DNA of 63,297 nt, taken from positions 1-63,297 of the forward strand of contig JAAELT010000190.1 in NCBI GenBank assembly GCA_024226315.1. Reading direction: 5' to 3'. This document shows, piece after piece, positions 37,742 to 46,955 of the stretch. The stretch comes from a bacterium. Its GTDB lineage: Bacteria; Acidobacteriota; Thermoanaerobaculia; Multivoradales; J023. Within the stretch, counting starts at the first letter, position 1. Every line of letters starts with the position of its first letter. Below the pieces are notes generated by a model. It worked only from the letters and a program-made list of their open reading frames with translations. It did no database searches and was not told where the DNA came from. Both the position numbers and the translations under genes were made by a program.

Positions 37742-39520
37742 CTAGGGTCCGCGGCGTGTGCTCTTGGACTCTCGCTCGCCGACCAGCAGGCTCTTATGGA
37801 CGAAGGACTCGGTTCCCGAGAGCTCGTCCCACACGCCGACGGCGATCTTCGGCACGCCGCGGCGGATTTTCAAGGTCGTGGAGTAGCCGATCTCGCGATC
37901 GCGGGCGGCGGCGACCTGATCCCGCGGCACCGTCAAGGGGTACGGGAACTCGTGGGTCTTGGAGATGCCGCCCTCCTCGTCCTGCACGGCGAGGAAGATC
38001 CTCAGCTGGCCCTGCTCGACCTCGCCGTTGGGCAGGAGGGTGATCTCGCGGAACGGAATCCGGATCATCACCGGCACCAGGTAGGTCCTGCTGCTCTTCT
38101 TTTCTGGGTGGCCGAAATCGATGTTGATGCCCAGGGGGTTCTTCTCCAGCTTGAGAATCAGGGAGGAGAGGGTGCGATCGGCGACCCGCTCGACCTCCGG
38201 CTTGTCGACAAAACCAGTCCGGTGGCGGACCTTCAGGTCCGATCGCTTCACCCGCACCTCGATTTTGTGGTACTTGCCGTCACCGCCGTGGTGAGATCGA
38301 TAGCCGAGTGAGTAGAAGCTGTCAAAATCGGCCGACAGATCGGCGAAGGCGCGATCGAAGTTGAACGTGTTGAGGATCGACGAGCCGCCGGTGGCCTCGG
38401 CCATGTCGATCAGTGGCTCCTGCAGATTCATCGTCCGCATGATGTCGAGGGTGGCGCGACCTCCGGAGGAAGCGCTGATGTCGATGAACTCAGCCGACCT
38501 GGTGTCGTTGCCGGTGCCGCGCGCGTACAGGGTGTAGAAAGTGATCTGGTGGGCGTTCGCCTGGCGGACGATCTGATTCATGAGGTGGGCTTCGTTCTCC
38601 ACGATCGCTTCCACCATCGGGTCGATCGTGAGGGTCGACGACGACGGCAGCGAATTGCCGTAGATGTCGCGAAAGTGCTGGTAGAGAGACTCACCGGGCC
38701 GCTTCGGTAGGCCATCGGAAACGTAGAGGATCGCCTTACGGCCGGGAAGCCCGGCCAGCGAACGGGCAACGCTTTCGAGCGCCGAGGTCGAGAAACGGAG
38801 ATCGGAGCGCACCTTCTGCACGTAGGAGCGCAGCAGCTGGTAGGCGGCGGATTCGTCGTCGCCGGGAAGTCGGGCCGAGTTGCCGGTGAACGTCTGCGGG
38901 CCAGGGAACATCAGGCGCATGGTGCGGATTCTCTCGGCGTCGTCGATCTGGCCGGAAGTTGCCACCTTGCGCAGCTTCAGGAGCCCGTCCTCGAGTTTCT
39001 GGCGATCACGGGTGAAGTTCTGGACGACGTTGACCTTGCGGTTGTAGCCCACCAGCATGATGTTGTCACCCTGAGTCACCCGGTCTTCGAGAAACACCTC
39101 GAGATCGTCGAGCACGCGCTTCTGACTCGACTGGTGGAGATTGAAGTGATCGACATAGACCAGTAGGTTGAGCTGCTGATCCTCGGGCAGCTCCTGGCGC
39201 CGGGGTAGCGAGGATCGCCTCGAACGCAGGAGCTCGCGGTCCCGAGCCAGGTCTTCCGTCACCCGATCGTCCCGCGCGACGGAGTAGAAGTTCGAGATCT
39301 CCACCGAGCGGCCGTCCTCGAAGATCTCGAAGTCATCCGGATCGAGCCCGGTGACCCGCCGGCCGTCCTTGTCCGTGACGAAGACCTCCACGTTGACCAC
39401 GTTGACGTCGACCCGGTCGACGAAGATCGAATCGCTCTGCGGCTGCGCGGCGGTCGCGAAGACCACGAGCACGGTCGCGAAGACCCATGGCAGGGTGCGG
39501 AGACAGATCGAGCTTTTCAT
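37742..39520 (-). CDS. VWFA-related (Acidobacterial-type) exported protein
   Basis: A 592-aa protein resembling the VWFA-related Acidobacterial domain family (TIGR03436-like). A signal peptide is followed by DSIFVDRVDVNVVNVEVFVTD and GLDPDDFEIFEDG (the family's N-terminal beta region), then a VWA-like domain containing LLVYVDHFNLHQ, IMLVGYNRKVNVV and ILYVSDGLPKRPGES. The MIDAS DxSxS is degenerate (VDHFNLH). The C-terminal part is beta-rich. The start is at MKSSICLRTLPW with GAGGAAAA upstream. It is transcribed toward the kinase-like gene and converges with it. Confidence 0.85.
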   Translation of the reverse strand: MKSSICLRTLPWVFATVLVVFATAAQPQSDSIFVDRVDVNVVNVEVFVTDKDGRRVTGLDPDDFEIFEDGRSVEISNFYSVARDDRVTEDLARDRELLRSRRSSLPRRQELPEDQQLNLLVYVDHFNLHQSSQKRVLDDLEVFLEDRVTQGDNIMLVGYNRKVNVVQNFTRDRQKLEDGLLKLRKVATSGQIDDAERIRTMRLMFPGPQTFTGNSARLPGDDESAAYQLLRSYVQKVRSDLRFSTSALESVARSLAGLPGRKAILYVSDGLPKRPGESLYQHFRDIYGNSLPSSSTLTIDPMVEAIVENEAHLMNQIVRQANAHQITFYTLYARGTGNDTRSAEFIDISASSGGRATLDIMRTMNLQEPLIDMAEATGGSSILNTFNFDRAFADLSADFDSFYSLGYRSHHGGDGKYHKIEVRVKRSDLKVRHRTGFVDKPEVERVADRTLSSLILKLEKNPLGINIDFGHPEKKSSRTYLVPVMIRIPFREITLLPNGEVEQGQLRIFLAVQDEEGGISKTHEFPYPLTVPRDQVAAARDREIGYSTTLKIRRGVPKIAVGVWDELSGTESFVHKSLLVGERESKSTRRGP

Positions 39521-39679
39521 GCGATTTTCCTCACTTCCTGAGAGCTGAAACTGCTCTGGTTCGAGCAACTTGAGGAGATCCTACCGCGCCCGGGCTCACA
39601 GTCTAGATCTGCGGGCTCGGTGGCTCGCTGGCGACGACGGAACGTCGAAAATCGACGTTCACCACCGCTGGCGACGGTC

Positions 39680-40909
39680 TCAATAGTCCACATACCCGCC
39701 CCGGGTCCTGATCTGCAGGCCGCTCTTCCGCACCCGCACGGTGACCCGGTGCCAGGACCCGTCGCCGCGGCTGACGGTCGGGTAGTAACCGAGCACGTAC
39801 TGCTCCCGCAGCTCCTCGAGGATCTCGCGGAACGCGTCCTCGGCATCCTGGATGCGCTGCAGCGTGATGACCCGGCCGCCGGTCTCGAGGATCGTGCGGG
39901 TGAGCTGCTGGTACTCGGTGCGGTAGCCCGCCGGACTCTTCCAGGCCGAGGAGCGCGATTTCTGCGATTCGTCGCCGGGATCGGTACGCAGCCAATAGAC
40001 CAGCGCGCGGCTGCGCCGAGCCAGCCAGGTGACCTCGCTCATGCGCAGCGCGCTGTGGCTGTCGATACCGTCTGAGAGCAGCACTACGACCCGCCGTCCC
40101 TGCTCGTGCTCGAGCAGCTTGAGCGCCAGATAGAAGTGATCGTTGAGCGCGGTGCCACCGGCGGCGCGGACGCCGTCCAGACCAGAGGTCAGAAGCGCGG
40201 TGTCGTGCGAAAACGGGGTCGAGTGCAACAGGCGGTCGGAGAAAAGAAGGATCGCCGCGTCGTCCGTGGGCTTGATGCCGTCGACGAAGGCGGTGGCCCC
40301 TCGCAGCGCGTAGCGCAGCCGCTCGCCGCGCATGCTGGCGCTCGAATCGATGAGAATCGTCGCGGTGAGGCGGACGTCGCCGCGCGCGAAGGTGACCAGC
40401 TCCTGGCGGTTTCCGTTGTCGATGATGGCGAAGTCATCCTTGGCCAGGTTCAAGACCCTGGATTCGCCTCGCGTCGCGGTCACGTAGAGTTGTTGCAGCT
40501 CGGCGGTGATCTCGCTGTCGACATGGATGGCCGGCGAGACCAGTAGCGCCTCCCTCAACTGCTCCGAGGCGCTGTAGGCCTTGACCTCGAAACGGTGCTC
40601 GCGGTTCTCCTGGCCGACGTCCACCCGGACCGTGAACGGCGGGCCCTCGAGCTCGCCGACGAGTCGGCCGTCGACGTAGAACTCGACCCGTGCTGCGTTT
40701 TCCTGCGGGTAGACGTCGGCGATGAGCTCGACATTGCCGAATTGGGGCTGCGCGGGCGGCGGACTCTTGATCCCGACGTCGAGAATCTCGGCGGGCTCGG
40801 ATTCCTCGTCCTGGGAGCCGCCGGGCGGCGGTAGGGTCAGCCATGCCAGCACCGCCAGCAGGATCGCGATGCGGAAGGGTCGAACACGCCTCACGGTCTG
40901 GAGCATCAT
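39680..40909 (-). CDS. VWA domain exported protein with canonical MIDAS
   Basis: A 409-aa exported protein: signal peptide (about 1-32), an Ig-like beta domain (FGNVELIADVYPQENAARVEF, VEFYVDGRLVGELEG), a FAIIDNG segment, then a VWA domain with canonical MIDAS ILIDSSASMRG (about residue 190), VRAAGGTALNDHFY (MIDAS Thr) and VVLLSDGIDSHSAL. The C-terminus ends in LGYYPTVSRGDGSWHRVTVR, as in Acidobacterial VWFA-related proteins. The start overlaps the upstream TPR gene's stop (ATGA). Unlike its neighbours it should bind a divalent metal and could mediate adhesion or complex assembly. Confidence 0.85.
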   Translation of the reverse strand: MMLQTVRRVRPFRIAILLAVLAWLTLPPPGGSQDEESEPAEILDVGIKSPPPAQPQFGNVELIADVYPQENAARVEFYVDGRLVGELEGPPFTVRVDVGQENREHRFEVKAYSASEQLREALLVSPAIHVDSEITAELQQLYVTATRGESRVLNLAKDDFAIIDNGNRQELVTFARGDVRLTATILIDSSASMRGERLRYALRGATAFVDGIKPTDDAAILLFSDRLLHSTPFSHDTALLTSGLDGVRAAGGTALNDHFYLALKLLEHEQGRRVVVLLSDGIDSHSALRMSEVTWLARRSRALVYWLRTDPGDESQKSRSSAWKSPAGYRTEYQQLTRTILETGGRVITLQRIQDAEDAFREILEELREQYVLGYYPTVSRGDGSWHRVTVRVRKSGLQIRTRGGYVDY

Positions 40910-43062
40910 GGTCCGGTCTCCCGTTGCAGGATCTTGGCGATCAACGGCGCGCGTACCTTGCCCGCCTCGATCAACTGCTCGCGCATAGCCTCGAGCGAAG
41001 CCTCGGGCCAGCTGTCGTACCGCTTGCGCTCCGTCGTCCCGCTGCCGTTGGCCGAGGGTTTCTCCTGCAGCAGCGCGAGCGCCTTGTAGGCGTCGCGCTG
41101 GCGGTCGTAGATGTGCGCCAGCAGGTAGATCGAGCCGTGTTGGTCGGTGTTCTCGTCCAGGCTCCGTTCGAGGAGCTGCGCCGCCTGCTCGAGATCTCCG
41201 GTGTCCACCATGGCGCGGGCGAGTCGCTGATAGGCCAGGGAGCGGATCCAGTCCGGAGCCTCGATCTCGATCACACGGCTCACCAGATCCCGGGCGCGCG
41301 GTTTGAGCCCCACCCGATCGAGATTGATCGACAAGCGCAGCAGGCCCTCACCGGAGTCTGGATGCGCCGCAACCAGCCGTTCCAGGGACTCGATCGCCAG
41401 CGAGTACTCGGCATACCTTTCGTAGCTGGTGGCCAGACCGAGGAGCGCCGCGGTGTTGCTCGGATCGTGTGCGAGCGCCCGCTCGTAGAGGCGCCGGCTG
41501 TTCGACGGCAGGTTGGCTTCCTGGAGATAGCCGGCCAGGCTGGCCAGGGCACGCGCGGCGACGATTCGCGAACCTTCGGTGCCGCCGCGCTCGGCATAGA
41601 GCTCGGCCAGCAGCTCGATTACCGCCCGCGAGTTGGAACCCAGAGAGAAGAGATTGCGCTGACGGTAAGCCCTGTAGAGCTCACCGTGCAGCACCAGCAC
41701 GGGAATCAGGCATTCGACGTCGCTCTGCGCCAGCTTCTCGGAGACCAGCAGCTGCGCGGCGCGCAGCTGCTGCAGCGAGCCGTCGGTCAGGATGCTCGAC
41801 TCCAGATCCAGGAGCGCCGACCGCGCCGCGGGCCAGTTTCCCTGCCCGAGCGTGGAGAGCGTGGACCGATACCTTGAGGCAAGCTCGCGGACGCGTTTCT
41901 TGTCCTCTCGCCGTTCCGCCCGGCTCATCTCCTTTTCGGTGTCCGGGACAGCGGCGGCCGTGGCCGCGGGCTGGCTGTGCGCGGCACCCTTGTTCAGCTG
42001 GCCGCGCAGGTCGGTCCACAGCAGCCCACGGTCTCGGGTGCTCGCCTGGAGGACGACCACCGGCGTCGGCGTGGTCGCCGCTCCGCCGTCGATCTCCACT
42101 CGCAGAGCGTAGATGCCGGGCTCGATCGGCGGCGAATCGAAGAACATCTCGAAGGCCTCGAGGTCGCCGCCGGTCGCGGCGCCGAGCCTCTCGAGGCGCA
42201 TCTGTGTGCCTGCCACGGGCACGCCGCCTTGCAGGAACTGGACTTTCCCCCGGAGGTCTCCGGCCGGCAGGCCATAGCCGAAGAGGTTTGCCTGGGCGGG
42301 GCGGCCGGCGACCAACACCGGTCGCACCGCCGGGCTGATCGCCCGCCCGTCGGCCAGGAACGGGTACTGAGCGGCGTGCGCCCACTCGCGCACCGGCAGC
42401 CAGACATCACGGGCGGCCGGCGGGGCGAAGATCGGCGGCGGCAGCACGGGCCCCGGTGCCTCGTCGAACGCCGGAACCTCCAGCTCGATCTCACGCAGCG
42501 CGGATGCGCCTGATTGGTAGTGCCGGATCGCCAGGCGCAGGTTGTACCGGCCGGGCGGGAGCTCCAGGTGGCCGTAGTACTTCAGGCCGCTCTGCCAGAT
42601 CGCCTCGCCGAGCTTCTGGACGTCGACGACGAAGACCTCCGCAAGGTATCCGGCGACCCCTTGATCGGCGCCCAGCGCGTAGGCATAGATCTCGACCCGA
42701 GCCGTGCTGCTCTGGTTCGACTCGAGAAACGTCGGGCCGTCGATCTCGACAAAAAACGGTACGTGGGCCTTGCCGCCCTCGCCGCGCAGGGGCGTAGCGA
42801 GAGCCTCGAAGGCGATGTCGCCGCCCACTTCGCCACGCAGGACGAGGCTCGCGACCTCGGCCGTCAGGCCCCGGAGCTTGTGTGCCTGCAGGACCGGCGA
42901 GGTCATGAAGGGATCGATGGTGGGCGCGCCGAGTGCGTCGGCGGTCGAGGAGTCGACCTCCTGCTGTGCGCCCAGCGATCCAGGCGTGGCGAGTACAGCC
43001 ACCAACACGGCCATGGTCTGCAGGCGCCTCGACCATGGAATCGGCGATCTCTTGGTGCTCAT
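40906..43062 (-). CDS. Exported TPR protein
   Basis: A 718-aa exported protein. A signal peptide (MSTKRSPIPWSRRLQTMAVL through about 32) precedes two to three beta-rich segments (about 60-370; e.g. RVEIYAYALGADQGVAGYL and GIYALRVEIDGGAATTPTPV). A charged helical stretch (MSRAERREDKKRVRELASRY) and a C-terminal array of TPR repeats (about 460-700; e.g. RRLYERALAHDPSNTAALLG, AIESLERLVAAHPDSGEGLL) follow. It is coupled (ATGA) to the downstream VWA gene and preceded by the third VWA-type gene, forming a VWA-TPR-VWA operon. Confidence 0.8.
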   Translation of the reverse strand: MSTKRSPIPWSRRLQTMAVLVAVLATPGSLGAQQEVDSSTADALGAPTIDPFMTSPVLQAHKLRGLTAEVASLVLRGEVGGDIAFEALATPLRGEGGKAHVPFFVEIDGPTFLESNQSSTARVEIYAYALGADQGVAGYLAEVFVVDVQKLGEAIWQSGLKYYGHLELPPGRYNLRLAIRHYQSGASALREIELEVPAFDEAPGPVLPPPIFAPPAARDVWLPVREWAHAAQYPFLADGRAISPAVRPVLVAGRPAQANLFGYGLPAGDLRGKVQFLQGGVPVAGTQMRLERLGAATGGDLEAFEMFFDSPPIEPGIYALRVEIDGGAATTPTPVVVLQASTRDRGLLWTDLRGQLNKGAAHSQPAATAAAVPDTEKEMSRAERREDKKRVRELASRYRSTLSTLGQGNWPAARSALLDLESSILTDGSLQQLRAAQLLVSEKLAQSDVECLIPVLVLHGELYRAYRQRNLFSLGSNSRAVIELLAELYAERGGTEGSRIVAARALASLAGYLQEANLPSNSRRLYERALAHDPSNTAALLGLATSYERYAEYSLAIESLERLVAAHPDSGEGLLRLSINLDRVGLKPRARDLVSRVIEIEAPDWIRSLAYQRLARAMVDTGDLEQAAQLLERSLDENTDQHGSIYLLAHIYDRQRDAYKALALLQEKPSANGSGTTERKRYDSWPEASLEAMREQLIEAGKVRAPLIAKILQRETGP

Positions 43063-43132
43063 TGGGATCCTGACGAAATCGTCGCCACCCGGGGGTGGCG
43101 ACGAGAGTGATTCAAAGACCTGGATCTCGATT

Positions 43133-44935
43133 CTACCGCCCGGAAGACTCAGTGGTCACACCAGAAATCGCGCCGACGTTCAGCTCGAGGTTGACGGTCG
43201 AATCGACGTCCGCCAGATGATCGCGGACCCCTATCGAGATCCGTTGTGGGCCGCTCTTCATGTTGAGTTGCAGCGGATAGGCTGCGGTCTGGGTCAAAGC
43301 CTCGAGAATTTGCGCGTTCGGAATCTGGATCGGCAGGTCGACCCGGCGAAAGGGCGAGACGCCGCCGCCCTCGTCCCTGGCGATCACGTAGAGCGACACC
43401 TGGCCGGTGTGGAATTCCGCCTGGGGTATCAGGAGCAGCTTCCCGAACGGGATCTTGACCAGGACCGAGACGTTGTATTGATCGCCCCGGACCAAAACCT
43501 GCTCACCGGGATCGAGCAGAACCTCGAGTTTGTTGTCCTCCAGGTCGTAGTGCAGGGCCGAGAGGGTGAGGTCCTGGAGACGGGCGAGGGGATCTTTCTC
43601 CCGGTAGCCCACGAAATGGCGCACCTCGAGGTCCGGACGCTTGACCTTGACTTTGATCTCGTGGAACTCGTCGTCGGCGGCGTGTGGCGGGCTGTAGCCG
43701 AGTGAGTAGAAGCTGTCGAAATCCCGCCCCATGCGTTCCAGCAGACCGGCGATGTTGGCGGTGCGGGTGAATGCCAGACCGCCGGTCTTCTCCGCCAGCT
43801 GCAGCAGAGAGCCTTCGAGGCTCAAGCTCTCGAGAGCGATCACGTCCTGTGAGTATGCCCCCTGGCCGCTGGCCGTTCCCGAGCCGCCGAACTCGGCCGA
43901 CACCGAGCCGCCGCGGGACATGCGGCCGCCGTTCGAGAGCGGATAGAAAGCGACCCGATTGGCGCTCGCCGCCGCGCTCAGCCTCTCGAGATGATCCGAG
44001 GTGTCGTACTTGGAGGAGCCGACCATCGAGGTGAGCTCGAACAGCACGTCGTTCATCCCGCGCACATCCTGGAGCATGATCCAGTCGCCGTACTTGTTGA
44101 CCCAGGCCTGGGCCACCGCGTCGGCCGGCCGCAGCGCCAGGCCGTCGGAGACGTAGAGCACCGCTTTGCGGCCCTTCATCCCGGCCAGCGAGTCGGTGAA
44201 CTGCGCGATCGCATCGGTCGAGGCCCGGACCATCTGGGTGCTGACCTCGGCCAGCTGTACGACGTCGCGCCCGAGTGTCCGCGCCAGGCTCTGGGCGGAG
44301 TCGAAGTCCGCGAGCCCGACCTGGATGGGACTTGCGGTGTTGCCCGGATTGGGCGGCAGGTCGGCGTTTTGAATCTGGCGCTGGAGCATGGCCCGCTCGG
44401 CACTCAAACGGATACCGCTCCCCGCTTGCTTCTCGAGCCGATCGAGGGTTTGAAGCAGGAGATTCACGTCGTTGGTGAAGCTCTGAGCGACGCGCACGGT
44501 GTCGTTGAGCACCACCAGCATCACGCGGTCGCGGGAATCCAGCTGTTCTTCCAGGTAGCTCCGCAGGTTCTTGAACACCGGGTTGCGGTTTTCCGGCCGC
44601 ATGTTGAGATTGTCGATGAAGACCACCAGGTTGAGCCGCTGGGTCGCGGGAGCCGGTGCCGACTCCGCGCTTTCTCCGGCCAGCACGCTCTGGCGCCCCT
44701 CGACCGCGAAAAAGTTGCTCAGCTCCACCAACTTTCCGTCCTCGTAGATCTCGAAATCGTCGCGCGTGAGGCCGGTCGCGGGATTGCCTTCTTTGTCGGT
44801 GACCAGCACCTCGACATTGACGACATAGACGTCGACGGTGTCGAAGAAGAGACCGGAATCGCCCTGGGCGTGCAGGGAAACGGCGGCGAGCAAGACCATC
44901 AGGGCCGCCGCGACGACAAATACTCTCTTCGGCAT
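43133..44935 (-). CDS. VWFA-related (Acidobacterial-type) exported protein
   Basis: A 600-aa paralogue of the protein at 37742-39520. It has a signal peptide (MPKRVFVVAAALMVLLAAVS), DTVDVYVVNVEVLVTDKEG, GLTRDDFEIYEDGK, and a VWA-like domain with LVVFIDNLNMRPENRN (degenerate MIDAS), VMLVVLNDTVRVAQSF and AVLYVSDGLALRP. A glycine/serine-rich loop (SRGGSVSAEFGGSGTASGQG) and a beta-rich C-terminus are present. The two proteins align at several blocks along their length. It is the first gene of the minus-strand VWA/TPR run and is divergent from the CRTAC gene at 45101. Confidence 0.85.
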   Translation of the reverse strand: MPKRVFVVAAALMVLLAAVSLHAQGDSGLFFDTVDVYVVNVEVLVTDKEGNPATGLTRDDFEIYEDGKLVELSNFFAVEGRQSVLAGESAESAPAPATQRLNLVVFIDNLNMRPENRNPVFKNLRSYLEEQLDSRDRVMLVVLNDTVRVAQSFTNDVNLLLQTLDRLEKQAGSGIRLSAERAMLQRQIQNADLPPNPGNTASPIQVGLADFDSAQSLARTLGRDVVQLAEVSTQMVRASTDAIAQFTDSLAGMKGRKAVLYVSDGLALRPADAVAQAWVNKYGDWIMLQDVRGMNDVLFELTSMVGSSKYDTSDHLERLSAAASANRVAFYPLSNGGRMSRGGSVSAEFGGSGTASGQGAYSQDVIALESLSLEGSLLQLAEKTGGLAFTRTANIAGLLERMGRDFDSFYSLGYSPPHAADDEFHEIKVKVKRPDLEVRHFVGYREKDPLARLQDLTLSALHYDLEDNKLEVLLDPGEQVLVRGDQYNVSVLVKIPFGKLLLIPQAEFHTGQVSLYVIARDEGGGVSPFRRVDLPIQIPNAQILEALTQTAAYPLQLNMKSGPQRISIGVRDHLADVDSTVNLELNVGAISGVTTESSGR

Positions 44936-45084
44936 GTCTTCCTCCGGCAGAAACGGTGCGGCACACGGGAAGTCGAGTTTTCAGTCCTTCACTGTCAGAG
45001 TAGCAGAGCCGCTTTCGAAGGGCGAGAATCTCACCACGCCAGCGCGGCGGCTCATCCCAGTCAGCGTCCTCGACGCCCTGTTGC

Positions 45085-45090
45085 TATACT
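45085..45090 (+). promoter_or_regulatory. Candidate -10 element
   Basis: TATACT, 10 bp before the ATG of the FG-GAP/CRTAC gene. It is part of a recurring set of -10-like hexamers close to start codons in this window. A -35 is not obvious. Confidence 0.35.
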
Positions 45091-45100
45091 GAAACAGACG

Positions 45101-46927
45101 ATGAAACCGAGTCTTCCGGCACTTTCGTTACGTGTGGCGCTCCTGGTCCTCGGGGCCGCGTTGCTGGTCGCGGTGGTCTGCCTGGCGGCGTCCGCCCAGA
45201 CTGCGTCGACGCCGGTGCCGCGGCGCGACGATCCGGGCCAGGACGGATGGCGGACGGAGGCCTTCCAGAGCGCCGCGGGTGCCCAGCTCCGCCGCATCAA
45301 GGACTATCTCGGGCATCCGTCGGACGCATCGAGGACGGGGTTGGGCGAGCTGGTGACGGCGGACTTCGCCGGCGCCGAGTTGCGTCCCACTGACCTGCGC
45401 GAGGTCTGGAACAGAGGCTCGATCCGGGTCTCGCGGGCCAGCGCGGCGCAAGACCTTCGGTATCGGGGCGCCGCGGGCCTTGCCGCGGCCCTCGACCGGC
45501 TCGTCGGGCCGCTCGCCGACCACGCCGAACCGCGCGTCAAATTCAAGATCGTCCACGTCGACCTGCGGGCGGGCGAGGCTACCACCCGGCAGATTTTCTC
45601 GCTCACCGGCCGCACCGCCTCGGGCAGCATCGAGCAGCACGCGACCTGGGAGGCCGAATGGGCGCTCGCTCCGGAGGGCGAGAGTCCCCGGCTGCGGCGC
45701 CTGAAGGCCGTCGGCGATTTCGAGGAGAACCGGTTCGACGGCGACACCGGGACGCTGTTCAGCGACCGAACCGCGGGCGTCCTGGGCCACAATGCCTCCT
45801 GGGACGATCAGCTGCGGCGCGGCACCTGGTCGTGGCTCGGGGAGATCGAGGCCTCTCTCGGCCCCGACCTCGTCGGCCACACCGGGCTGGCGATCGGCGA
45901 CGTCGACGGCGATGGGCTGGAGGACCTCTACGCACCCCAGGCCGGTGGTCTGCCCAACCGCCTCTTCCTGCACAAACCCGACGGCACGGCCAGCGACCGA
46001 TCCGCCTGGGCGGGGGTCGACTGGTTGGATCGCAGCCAGAGCGCGCTGCTGGTGGATCTCGACGACGACGGCGACAAGGATCTGGTGGTCGGCACGTTCT
46101 CGGCGCTCCTGCTCATGGAAGGCGACGGCAAGGGCCGCTTCTCTCCGCGCATCGCGTTTCGCCAGGTCAGCTATGCCTATTCGCTGGCTGCGGCGGACTA
46201 TGACCTGGACGGCGATCTCGATCTCTATGCCAGCCGTTACACACCCCTGCCCGAGGATCCTGGGGCGACGGTCGACGTGGTGCCGAAACCGCTGCCGTAC
46301 CACGATGCCGAGAACGGCGCGCCGAACTTTCTGCTGCGCAACGACGGCGGCTGGCGTTTCACCGACGCCACGCGCGAGACCGGGCTCGACGCCGACAACC
46401 GGCGCTGGAGCTTCGCCGCGTCCTGGGAGGATTTCGACCTCGACGGTGACCCGGACCTCTACGTGGCCAACGACTTCGGCCGCAACTGCCTGTACCGCAA
46501 CGACCGGGAGAAGGGCGGCCCGCCCCGCTTCGTCAACGTCGCCGCGCGGGCCGGGGTGGAAGACGTCGCTTCCGGCATGTCGGTGTCCTGGGGCGATGCC
46601 GACCGCGACGGCCGCATGGACCTCTACGTCGGCAACATGTTTTCCTCCGCCGGCAACCGGATCACCTTCCAGAACGAGTTCCAGCCGGGGATGTCGGCCG
46701 AGGACAAGGCCATGGTCCAGCGCCTGGCGCGCGGCAACTCGCTGTTTCTCAACCGCGCCGGCAGCGACGCCGGCGGCGTCACCTTCTCGGACGCCTCGCT
46801 CGACGCCGGAGTGACCCTCGGACGCTGGGCCTGGAGCTCGATCTTCGTCGATCTCGACAACGACGGTTGGGAAGATCTGTTCGTTGCCAACGGCTATCTC
46901 ACGGCACCCGCCGAGGACGACTTGTGA
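45101..46927 (+). CDS. FG-GAP/CRTAC1 protein, N-terminal portion ending at an in-frame TGA
   Basis: A 608-codon frame ending at TGA 46925-46927. A signal peptide (MKPSLPALSLRVALLVLGAA to about 35) is followed by a region of mixed fold and five FG-GAP/VCBS calcium-binding repeats: DVDGDGLEDLYAP, DLDDDGDKDLVVG, DYDLDGDLDLYAS, DFDLDGDPDLYVAND, DADRDGRMDLYVGN and a last DLDNDGWEDLFVANGYL. The sequence then stops at ...APAEDDL, exactly where CRTAC proteins normally continue. The same reading frame continues without interruption as SFFWRQVVSRSP and the downstream ORF. The two pieces therefore look like one gene split by a single TGA. Confidence 0.85.
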   Translation: MKPSLPALSLRVALLVLGAALLVAVVCLAASAQTASTPVPRRDDPGQDGWRTEAFQSAAGAQLRRIKDYLGHPSDASRTGLGELVTADFAGAELRPTDLREVWNRGSIRVSRASAAQDLRYRGAAGLAAALDRLVGPLADHAEPRVKFKIVHVDLRAGEATTRQIFSLTGRTASGSIEQHATWEAEWALAPEGESPRLRRLKAVGDFEENRFDGDTGTLFSDRTAGVLGHNASWDDQLRRGTWSWLGEIEASLGPDLVGHTGLAIGDVDGDGLEDLYAPQAGGLPNRLFLHKPDGTASDRSAWAGVDWLDRSQSALLVDLDDDGDKDLVVGTFSALLLMEGDGKGRFSPRIAFRQVSYAYSLAAADYDLDGDLDLYASRYTPLPEDPGATVDVVPKPLPYHDAENGAPNFLLRNDGGWRFTDATRETGLDADNRRWSFAASWEDFDLDGDPDLYVANDFGRNCLYRNDREKGGPPRFVNVAARAGVEDVASGMSVSWGDADRDGRMDLYVGNMFSSAGNRITFQNEFQPGMSAEDKAMVQRLARGNSLFLNRAGSDAGGVTFSDASLDAGVTLGRWAWSSIFVDLDNDGWEDLFVANGYLTAPAEDDL

Positions 46928-46955
46928 AGCTTCTTCTGGCGACAGGTCGTGTCGC
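46925..46955 (+). promoter_or_regulatory. In-frame TGA with SECIS-like stem-loop
   Basis: TGA (46925-46927) is followed, 11 nt later, by a perfect 6-bp stem with a 5-nt loop: GCGACA (46939-46944), loop GGTCG, TGTCGC (46950-46955); 17 nt in total. The E. coli fdhF SECIS upper stem-loop is also 17 nt, 11 nt after the UGA, with GGUCU in the loop; it has a bulged U that this stem lacks. The call is a hypothesis, because no selA, selB or selC is in the window. Confidence 0.4.

Noticed and set aside
43991..45100. Long upstream extension of the CRTAC reading frame (978-aa open frame)
   Set aside because: It overlaps the VWA gene on the other strand; a clear signal peptide starts at 45101.
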